A DNA stretch of 64,000 nucleotides, taken from contig NC_092580.1 in the NCBI RefSeq assembly GCF_037975245.1, forward strand, positions 33,352,501-33,416,500, in the 5' to 3' direction. The stretch comes from Apostichopus japonicus. Taxonomy: Eukaryota > Echinodermata > Holothuroidea > Aspidochirotida > Stichopodidae. Both the position numbers and the translations under genes were made by a program. The notes beneath the pieces are model-generated. The model searched no databases. It was not told the origin of the DNA and worked only from the letters and a program-made list of their open reading frames with translations. Of this stretch, positions 37,101 through 49,100 are shown one piece after another; position 1 is the stretch's first letter; every line of letters starts with the position of its first letter.

Positions 37101-40100
37101 GGGTTGCTGTCAAGCTTAACTTCTTATCAAATACGCCTGCAAGAAATCTGAAATTGTTACTTTTATACTTTCATGTCACAACGAACGTTAATAATAACGC
37201 TTTGAGAAAGTCCATCACTAATTAATATCAATACAGTATTTGAAACTCCTCAATAAACCTATCGCACATTAATAGCAGATGACGATTGCCCTAGCTTACT
37301 CCGCGTATATAGTGGCGTGCACGAGGGGATGGGACGCGGTGGGGGGGGGGCATCCCAACCTCCAATCGCCAGTTGGGGGGAAGTTGCACAGAGGCATGGT
37401 TTTTTTTGTTGACATTCAGCCGCAACCGACTTACATAGAGATTACTGTATATTGTAAATCTTAAAACTTTTGTACCACAGTAAATACCGGATTGTGCTGA
37501 CAAATCTGATAATTCGGTAGCATGTGCTTTTAGGTTTACAGTATTCAAACAAATGCATCAAAATGATGGATTTACAAATATCCTCAGTTCTAACTGTTAT
37601 CCTAATAGCACATATTACCGATTTATAGCACGATCCAGTTTTTTTTTTACTTTGGTACAAAAATTTACAATTTAAAATTTACAATAGTAACTGTGTTCCC
37701 TGTGTGTATCGAGTGCCAGCCGGACAAACATAAGGCCACTGCTATACGGGTTCACAGCACCCTCTTTTCACCTCACTCTTAGGATAATATTGCGCTTGGA
37801 GCTACTTAGACTTAGTTATTGGCTAAATATGCCTCAATGCACCTCTTGACGTTTGCATATTTCCTTATTTTCTTTATGGGCGAGGCCCCCAGACCCTCTC
37901 CCTTGGTGTTGGCTTCAGCGACCTCAGGTGCCGCATCCCCTTGATTCTTCATTCGCCTCCGGTCCTTCGTAAAGGTTCATCCCTATCAGTCTTTGGACAC
38001 TTTGAACCCGGGCCCTGCCCTAACCTTTGAAATCCTGGGCACGCCAAGAAAATATAAATACCCAGCGTAGACATATATCATGCAACTTCGTTTCTGACGA
38101 ACCAGGCCTGATGGCTAACTTCGCATACAATCATATAAAATCTATATTATTACATAGCAGACGAACATAGCCTGACTTACTCTTCATATATTGATAAGAC
38201 CGTATAACCACCTATAGTCTAGACATAGGCGTATATCGCACTTTCATAGCAGATAAATCTATCCTAGCTTACTTTGCATATATATCAGCACCTAGACATT
38301 GTCCTACCACACTTACATAGCAGACGAAAATAGCCTAGCTTACTCTTCATGTATTAGGCCGCTGAAGTCAACAACCACATTTAGTCTGGACATAGGCCTG
38401 TACCACACTTTCACAGCAGACAAACCTATCCTAGCTTAGTTCGTGAAAGTGTAAATCTGGGTTGATATTCTTATCCTTAAAGCCGATTATCAGCATATTG
38501 CACCACCTTAAAACGACAAAGAAAACCGTGATAGACTTTACACAGAACATTGCAGTCCATCACGTGGGAAGTAAAACTTACTGCCATAAAGTGTAATACC
38601 TTAAAACAATGCTTCATCACGTGCAGACAATATCATGTGCATGATAATGAACTCAGGGTAATCCTGGTAGAAGAAGTGGAAAAATTGTTGCAACATCCAT
38701 CATCTATGTCTTGCAAGAGCGACGAAAGAGAATTGAATCTGTTAAGTTGAGGGAGGGGGTCGATATAGGGTTACGATCTTCGAGAAGTAGTGTGGCAAAA
38801 CTGAAACAAAGGTACTTCTCAATTACAGAAGGGGTCACTTTCTTGTGCCGTATATACAGAGATAACAAAAAAACAACATTTTATTCCGCATCATAGCAGT
38901 CTGGCTGTACATAAACCGCTAATGCATATATACATCCGAGACTACATCTACTGACATACGTATAAGGTACAAATTCGCAATTTCAAGGAACGCATCTTTA
39001 CTGCGAGATATGTATAAATCGCAGCTTCCAAAGAAATATATAAATAAATCGAAGTTTGGAGCATATAGACGAAAAGGTAGAAACGTCTGAATGACAGTCT
39101 AAAATATGGAGAATGAAGATGAAACTTTCAGAAGAGATTAACATTTTTGAAAAACTTTAGTCGAACATTTAAGAGGGAAATTTGGAAAATGAAAAGACGA
39201 AATTTTTTACTTTTGAAATGAAAATAATAGTCAGCAACAAAGAAAGAAACATCCAACCAGTCAAAATGGCGGCATAAAAAGTAGAAACGTCGCCATTAAA
39301 GTTTCAAATTATCAGAATTTTCGAAAAACTGTATAGTCGAACATGCTGAGATCAAATAATCGAAATTTAGGATTTTCAGATACAAGTAACCTTTTCATAA
39401 TAGAACCAATAAAATTCAGGCACACCCAATATTCATGACCAGATTAAAACTATCAAAATATGCCGATGGAACTGCAGTTATCACAAATCTTTCAAGAGAA
39501 AGTCTTCATGGTAATTAAGGTTAGTCGATAAAGGTTTTACAGATGTGTTCACGGCTATGAAAAATCTGCTTTTGAGACATTCTTAATTTCATTAGGATAT
39601 TTTAATTCCAAACATCCGTATTTCGAAATAATAATTTTATTTCTATTGTTTTTTGGTATTTTATTCACACAATATGATGGCGATTTCTTTAGACTCATTT
39701 ATTTTATATTTATATTTAGAATAAATATACTTTTCGAGGCTGATGTTCAACAGACATTTTCTCCAACTTTGCGTTGTGATGTGCCGTTGAAGAAGCCATG
39801 TACATAGCTACATACATAGGCGTAGGAGCCCAATTTGATTTGGGGGGGGGGGAGGGGGTGCTGTAACGACTTGCCCGAAAAATATAACCATTTTTTTTTG
39901 CGCGCGTCCAACATGTTAATGTGCATATCATATAGGCATGCACCGGTTATTACATCGCATGCCAATAACATACAATCATTTGCCATGTTATTACCCTTCC
40001 ATATTGGTTATAATTATTGGGGAAGTTGTTACAATAATAATGATAATAATAATAATAATATCAGTTTAACAATTGAAAAACACATTGCAAATTATTTTCC

Positions 40101-43100
40101 TTTCAGTAGAAAAATTCTCAGCATATTGCCCGAATTTTCACCCAAAAAAATGGTTGGGGGGGTTGCAGCACCAGCCCCCCCCCCCCCCTCCGCCTACGCC
40201 TATGGCTACATATTACATGATACCCAGTGTTTTAACCATGCCATTTTTGTCAGGTAAAAGTCAAGTAACGTTGGGGGGGGGGGTTGCAGCCCCAGCCCCC
40301 TCCGCCGCCTACGCCTATAGCTACATATTACATGATACCCAGTGTTTTAACCATGTATTTTTGGGACTAAAGATTCCGTACTTTCCCTTTTAGTTTATTC
40401 TGTCACAGGAATTTGGTAAATATGATATACATTGCAATTTTATATGTATGTCTATATAATTGCAACAGTGTTTTTATCAAAACGGTTTGCATGCTTAAGC
40501 TGTTGGACCAATCCCGAAGGACTTCTTATCACAATTTGAAAGCTTTTTCTGGTGGCTAAAGTTGATTGCTGAATATTTTCTGAATCTAACTGTGAAAACC
40601 ACAACCTCATAGATGTTTACATTTAACTGTTTGTTTATATCCTTGGAACACGTAAAGTAAGATAAGTTGCATTGTTTCTTTTTTTTATATTTACATTTGT
40701 CCAACATTGAATATCTTTCTTCCTTCCGTCATTTCATCGAGGCATCCCCGATATTTCCTTTCTTTGTGATGTCTTTGTGAATCGAATTACATAAGATATT
40801 ATATCTTTAAACAACATCATAATCACTGTAAGGTAGCAACTTTACAATTATTTACATCTAAGATACATTATATTTCGACTTTATGTTACACGGCAGGAGT
40901 TTTCCAACAAAATTAATAGTACATGATAGTTCCAAAACCCATGAATCCCCAAAACACAAATGATTAAACTGTTGAAACAATCCTTAAGAACTTTTACCAC
41001 TATTTCAAAGCATTTTCTGGTGGCTAAAGTTGATTGCTGGATATTTTCTGAATCTAACTGTGAAATCCACAATCTCATAGCGTTTTTTAATGCGAAGATA
41101 TGAATTTTTGAAATATAGTGATATTTTGTAAGTGCATGCATCTGGCAATAGCTGAATGGATGATGTCATAACGGCGCTTCAGATAAAAATGTCAATGATT
41201 TATTCACAAACAGAAAGAATATTTCTATAAAAAAGATACATTTTGATGACGTTCTTAGTACAGAGAACTTTGACAGCTAAGCAGTAGGAAGTTCCAGTAC
41301 GTAGGAAGGGTAGTAACTTTCTAGATGTTGTGCAAGATTGCTTTATACATCAATATGTTTCCCTACTAGGGGGGGGGGGCGGATAGCATCCTGGATCTTG
41401 TTTTGAGTTCTGAATCTGATCCAAGCAATGTTGTTGAGCGTTACAGAGGCAATTGAAATTTTACTAAAGGGTACAGATTGGATTAAACTGTTTAGAGATA
41501 TGAGTGCTTCTCAATCTTGGATTTGTTTAGCTGAAAAATTAAAGGTCATTATGGAAAATCATGTTCCGTGGAAGAATCGTCGTCGTAAAAGCAGTATGCC
41601 TCACTGGATGAATAAGAAAGTTAGATGTGCAATTAGGCAAAAACGTAGAATTTGGAAGTTGTTTAGGAGGATCGATTCTGAATCTTTTTCGGCCAAGTTT
41701 AAAATTCATCAGCTGAAGGTAGAATGCTTAGTCTCTGATGCCAAATTGAATTTCGAAAATAACATTGCCCTAAAAAATAAGGATAACCCAAAGGCCTTCT
41801 TTTCTTATGTCAGGTCAAAGCAGAAAGCTAAAGATGCAATTGTTTCTCTTAGGGCACCACAGGCTGATAATATATTTACTGATAGTCAGGATCTTGCAGA
41901 TCTATTGAACAACTATTTTGTGTCGGTTTTTACAAGGGAAGATATGAGTAGTACTCCAGATTTTCAGGGGGGGGGGGGGGGTGATAGTCCTAAACTGGAA
42001 ACGGTCTTATTTTCGGATGAGGTTGTATTAAAGGAGCTGCTTCGTCTAAATGTTTCTAAAGCTTCTGGACCTGGTGCAATCCAGCCGTGTTTGTTGAAGA
42101 CTTTTGCACACCATTTCTGCGTTCCACTCTCATTGGTTTTTTGTAAATTTATGAATGAAGGTGATGTTCCTAAGGACTGGAGATGTGCTAATATTACCCC
42201 AACTTTCAAGAAGGGTGATAAGTCTAAGACCTGTTATTACAGGCCTATTAGTCTCACTAGTTTTGTTGTAAGGTCATAGAGTTTATTGTTAAAAAGTCCA
42301 TATGGTCAGTCACTTCAGTAGCCAGTCTTTGATCAGAGAGTCTCAACATGGCTTTTGTCAAAAGAGGTCTTGTCTCACTAACATCCTTGAGTTTATGGAA
42401 GATGTAACAAGCTCACTAAATAGGTAGAAGTCTGTAGATGTTGTGTTCCTGGATTTCGAGAAGGCCTTTGATAAAGGTCCCCACCAGCGTCTTTTACTTA
42501 GGCTGAAGAGTATGGGTGTCATTGGGAATTTACTGTCTTGGATCGAGAATGGGCTTGGCAATATGAAACAGAGGGTGATAATTAAAGGTTGTGCTTCTTC
42601 TCGGCAGGACGTTACTTTAGTGGGGTTCCACAAGGGTCTGCTTTGGGTCCCTTGTTGTTTATTGCCTATATAAATGACATTGACGAATATATTTTGTGTA
42701 CAGCTAAGAAAATTGCTGATGACACCAAATTGTATTCTGAGGTCTCTTCCAACAGCGATTCTGAGAAGTTTCAAACGGAGTTGGATAATTTTTTCCTGGT
42801 CACTGGGATGGCAAATGCTTTCTATTATTGATAAATGCAAGGTAATGCACATTGGTACTAGTAACCAAAAGTATACCTACAATCTTAATGGTGTGGAGTT
42901 ATACAGGAGGTCTCTGTTGAAAGAGACCTAGGTATATACATTGACTCATCTCTGCAACCTTCTAAACATTGTCTTGAAGCTGCTAAAAGAGGTTATATAG
43001 GGTTTTAGGTATGATCAAGAGGAACTTCAGTTTTCTGAAAGAGGACATAGTAGTTAGGCTTTATAAGCAGTTGGTAAGGCCTCATCTGGAGTATGCTGTG

Positions 43101-46100
43101 CAGGCTTGGAACCCATATTTTGCTAAGAATAAGGAAGTAATTGAAAAGGTCCAGAGGAGGGCTACTAGGATGATTAGTTCCTTAAAGAGAGTTCCTTATT
43201 ATAGGCGGTTACAACTGTTGAATCTCACCACACTGGAGCTTGGGAGGTTACGTGGGGACTTGATTCAGGTTTTCAAGATTGTGTATGGTTTTGACAATTT
43301 ATCCTTTACCGACTTTTTCATGTTTGCTAATAGTAGTTGTACCAGAGGTCATTGTCTTAAACTCCAAAAGTCGCAAAGTAGGATTAATATTCGGCATAAC
43401 TTTTTTTCTAATAGGGTAGTGCATGAGTAGAACGGTTTGCATGAGAAAGTTGTACTTGCAAGTAGTGTCAATGGGTTTAAGAATGCTTTGGACAGGCATT
43501 TTAAGCATTGTAATCGGGTCTGAGTGTTTGTGTCTTCAGTTTTTCTCTCTCTCCTATAGGGTCCTTGATGGGGACTTGAGTGTCCCTCCTGATCCTTTTT
43601 TCTACTAAACTAAACTAAGCAAACACTCCAAATGCATCAGGTTTCAAGGATAAATCAACAAGACACCAGAACAACCCTTTCAACAGATGGTTTTATAATA
43701 TGTCTTGTCAAAATAAACCAAAAAGTATAAACATATTGAAGATGAAGAATAAATGGAAACTTAATATTATACTGATTTAAATACTTTTTCTCTAAGAGTC
43801 TGAAATGATAATGTGCGAAAGTATACTAGAAGAGGCGATAACACCGTACATTATGGATGAAGATTATGATGCTTAGTCTAAGCCAGGCTGTAATAAATCA
43901 CCGAGGGTTGTTTTGTTTTATTTTTATTTTCTTGTCGATATTTTTGAAGATTTTTTTCAAACGATGGAATCATACTTTCAATTTTCAGAATTTTTGTAAT
44001 CCAGAAAATATTAGTTTTAAGATTTAACGTATTCTTGATTATTTTTACATTAATTGAAGCTGTATGTTGGGTTAGGATATAATTTTAACTAAACATGCAT
44101 ATTAGGCTATTGATAAATATTGGCATGGACACCCTACAATCTAACTATGAGATCCATTGGATATAGAATCAACTTGCTGTTTCGGAGTGTTATGAAAGCT
44201 TCTTAAACCAAAAATTGCACAATTTGTGTCTAACAAAATTTAAGCACGGTTATGGTTTAATGTGTTGTTTTAATATATTAAGATTTTAACCTACTTTCGC
44301 CATTCCCGTTTCAAATTTAGTGTACAGTAAAAGTAATAGACATCGTTTCCCGGTTTTTTTTTAATAGTCTCTAAGTATTTTTCTCCAACAGATTGTAACA
44401 ATTCCAACGCAAAACGAAGCTGTTAGACTTACAGCAACCCCGTCCCGCCCCCCCCGCCACCCACCCACCCACCCACCCACCCACCCACCACCCCCCCCCC
44501 CCAAATAAAAGAAGAAGCTTCCTATCAATTTATACTAACTCTTTATTAACTATTTCATGTTGTAGTGAGGTATTAAGCTCCCTATCAATTTATACTCCTA
44601 TATCAATTTATACTAACTTCTTATTAATTATTTCATGTTGTAATGAGGTTTTAAGCTCCCTATCAATTTATACTCCTATATCAATTTATACTAACTTCTT
44701 ATTAATTATTTCATGTTGTAATGAGGTATTAAGCTCCCTATCAATTTAAACTAACTCTTTATTCATTATGTCATATTGCATTGAAGTATTAAGCTTCCTA
44801 TCGATTTATTTCCTATCAATTTATACAAACTCCTTGTTAACTATTTCATGTTGTAGTTAGGTATTAAGCTCCCTATCAATTTATACTCCTAATCAATTTA
44901 TACTAACTCCTTATTAACTATTTCATGTTGTAGTGAGGTATTAAGCTCCCTATCAATTTATACTCCTAATCAATTTATACTAACTCCTTATTAACTATTT
45001 CATGTTGCATTGAGGTATGAAGCGCCCTATCAATTAATATTCCTATCAATTTATGCTAACTCCCTATTAATTATGTCATGTTGCATTGAGGTATTAATCT
45101 CCCTATCAATTTATACTCCTAATCAATTTATACTAACTCCTTATGAACTATTTCATGTTGTAGTGAGGTATTAAGCTCCCTATCAATTTATACTAACTCC
45201 GTATTAATTATGCCATGTTGCATTGAGGAATGAAGCGCCCTATCAATTAATATTCCTATCAATTTATACTAACTCCTTATTAACTATTTCATGTTGAAGT
45301 GAGGTATTAAGCTACCCTATCAATTTATACTAACTCCGTATTAATTATGCCATTATTGCATTGAGGAATGAAGCGCCCTATCAATTTATATTCCTATCAA
45401 TTTATACTAACTTCTTATTAATTATTTCATGTTGTAGTGAGGTATTAAGCTCCCTATCAATTTATACTCCTATCAATTTATACTAACCCCTTGTGAATCA
45501 TTTCATATTGTCAGCTATTCCCCAATGCTTTCACAATACATAAAAAAAATGAAGTAAAAGTGAATTTTCAATAATTTACATATTTACCTTCGTTTTCCAA
45601 AGAACTCAGAAATGGCTTTATATTATGACTTTGAAAGCCATAATTATCTTTTAAATTTGTATGTGTAAATAATTTAAATAGAATTTAAATTGCAAATTTT
45701 ATAATTCGAAAACTTACAATCAACGTATTGTTCCAAGACTACTTTTGGGATAAATGCTTTATTAAAAAATTATCAATTTTTGTTTTATTTCTGTACAGAA
45801 GCTAAAGTAATTAGACCAAATAAACTCACTTCGGGATCTATAATTTTGCAAATGTGCAGTTCCTATGTGAAACCACAAAGGTTGTACATGTGTATCTTTT
45901 AGTCCAAGATAAATGCTTTTTCTTAAAATATCTGCGTTGGATACGTAGGAAATATAAAAGTATAGCAATATCAGTATTAAATACATCTCTTTGCTTCGTG
46001 AAAACGCGGCGTATTAAGTTTCAATCGGGAGAATCGTCCCGTCCTCGAATGAATAGAAATTAAAAACCGCATTACTACACTCTGCGTCGGGGGGGGGGGG

Positions 46101-49100
46101 AGGCGCGCAACCAACATTTTTGTACTGATGAGTTTCGAAAGGAAGTGGGGGGGGGGTGGTGGGGATAAGGCCTGATGTCGTCCAGTGTATATACGTGTAA
46201 GGGGAAGAGGTGGCCTCTTGAGAAATTTTGGTAAAATGGATATTGCAATTGATAGATGCAAAATGAAACTATTATTTGACACTTTTTAACCAATGTTGAA
46301 GAATATTTAGATTGTACCGCACATATATGCTATATATTAATTTACTGAGCCGGAATGGAGGGGGGGGGGGACTCCCTGGTGTTATTCTGGGGAGGGGCTT
46401 AGTGTTTTTTTTTGCCTCGGCTCCGCATCGTACTTTTAGGAAACAGTTCATAAAATAAATATCTAATGACGTGTCTTTCTATAATTGTTTTGATTTCAAC
46501 TTTATTTTTCGACTCTTTTTCAGGGTGCACAAGGTCAAGATGTTATCGGCAGTAAGTAATCATTAATGTTTGTCTTAGCTATTTTTTGAACCTGACACAA
46601 ATATTTAAACTATATAGAAACTATGAGAATACAGACAAAATAATCCCCTGAATAAACTATCATTTGTTTGTCAATAATATTTAAAAGAATGGAGTTATGA
46701 TGATAAATTATTTTTTATTTTTTTTCCTGATCTTAAACCAACATAATTTTGATTTCTGTGGGTGTAGGCCCAGACCCGGATTGGGTCATAGGTTTCTAAC
46801 CTTGTAGACATAAGAAAAAGATTGCATCCCAAACGTGTAGTTTATTATTTACACAAGGATTCGTCCAAACACATCTCGTTCGAATCAATCTTCCGTCTCC
46901 CGTCTCTTTGATTCATCGATGTTTTGAATAGGAAGTTAATTAATTGCGAATTCATATTCTAATAAAAACAGTTTATACGATATAAAAATATAAGGAATAA
47001 ACGCAACTTATTTCCTCAATGAAAACACGGGGAAAAACCTAAGAGTATTTTGTTTTTTAAAAAAGAACGAGAATTTAAAGCAGCTGAGTGCGATTCACGT
47101 AGTCTAAGAGGACACCTCCAACTAAATGCAATTCATTAGCAACCTTATGCGACATATACTAATTAGTGCCACTCGTTTTACAATCCTGCATGGATTAGCA
47201 CCAGAATACATGAGTAGCATGATCAGTCGGAAGACCACCACCCGCTCTCTCCGATCCTCAAATCAGCTACTGCTCCATGTACCTAAGTGGAAGCTCAGGT
47301 CGTTTGGTCAACGATCGCTTTCTAATGCCGCTTCTTCATTTTGGAACTCACTTCCACTGCACATCAAGTCGGCACCCAACGTTAACATTTTCAAAAACAG
47401 ACTCAAAACTGATCTATTTTTGACTGCCTTCCCTGAGCACTGGCGCCACTGAGCATTGGTTTTCCTCTGAATATTAGCGCTATATAAATTTGCATTTATT
47501 ATTATTATTATTATTACAACCTTACACGACATTAAGCAATTAGTGCCACTCGTTCAAAAACCTAGATGACACTTAACAATTAGTGCCACTCGGATGAAAC
47601 CTTGGACGAAGTCTGGCAAAAAGTGCCTCTCGTTTATAACCTGAGAAGGCGGCTCATGAGGTGCCAGTTATTTATAACCTTAGAAGACATTTCACAAGTA
47701 TAAGACCACTCGGATAAAACCTCAGGCGACATCTCCAAATACGTTGACAACTGTGTGCACGACATCTTTGTATTACCTAAGACGATATCTAACAATTATT
47801 GCCACACGTCAATATAACCTTAGCCAACGTCTCACACTTAGTGCCACTCGCAGTACAACTTATGCAGTCATTTTACAACTGATATCAATCGTTATAACCT
47901 ATTCACAGTTGTTGCAACTTTCGTACTATCTTCAAGTTGCAAATGGTTTGTTTCTATAATGCCCATAAAATTGGCTTCAACAGATACAATATTGTCCAGT
48001 GGATTCATTAATATATCTACAGAAGATTATCAATTTCGTGATATTATAACATTATAAAACAAAGATCCAACCTTAACTGATGACGTATATATCACACTTT
48101 TCTTGCAGCTGCACCTATAACCTACCCTATAATTTGCATAGAAGAACGGCGGCTAAAAATTTGTTATTGGCATTAAATATTGAGACTAATTAACTTGTTA
48201 ATTATTTCTGCATGTTAGTGTTGCTCAAGTCTGAAAACCTGTCAAAAAGTGGGAAATAATTATGCCATGTAACCAGTTATATTTTAAGTATTTTAAAATT
48301 CTGACGTCACCGCAGGAGACAAACCGACAACTTTAATCTTGTATTTTTACTTAGGCACTGGTGGAGTCTCTCTCGGGAATTCTCTAGATGATTATCCAAG
48401 GGACTGCAAAGAGCTTGTTTCGTCCTGTGCTGGACCGGAGATCTCAAGTGGTGTGTTCACGATCAAACCTGAGGGGTACAAGGAACCTTTTGAGGTGTAC
48501 TGTAACCATGAGATAGACGGGGGCGGCTGGACGGTGAGATTAATGACCTAATTTTACGTCATTTTGTTGAATATCAAATATAAGTCGATTCTAAAATGAG
48601 ATGAGTTCCTTAGAAATTGCATGACACTTCACGAATTGAAATAATTGACATGAGTGACGTCATCATAGGACGAAACTCTACGGTAGATGTGTGTGCTATA
48701 AGATATGACGTCATGGAACTTGTGTGACGCAATTTGACGCAACTGGTACGACGGTACAACGATGGGTAATGATTGGTTAAGATACATGTAGTTGTTTGTA
48801 TGTATTTTAGATCCTCCTGTAAGCATGAACTCGCGAAGAAGCCAGCTCATTGGCTTATCAACGCCGCAAGCTGGCCGAAGTCAGTCTCTTAGATTCATAT
48901 TTATAGTCCATGAATATGAATTGTCAATTGTCAACAACTCTGTAACTGGACGACATACATTAATCTTGGAGTGACTCGAACTGGGGACCTTATGATTGGA
49001 AGGCACCGGCGTTAACCACTGAGCTAACACTCCTTGTGATCAATGTGATTGGTATACTGACAGTATCAGGCACATTACAGGAGCGGAATGGAGTAATGCG

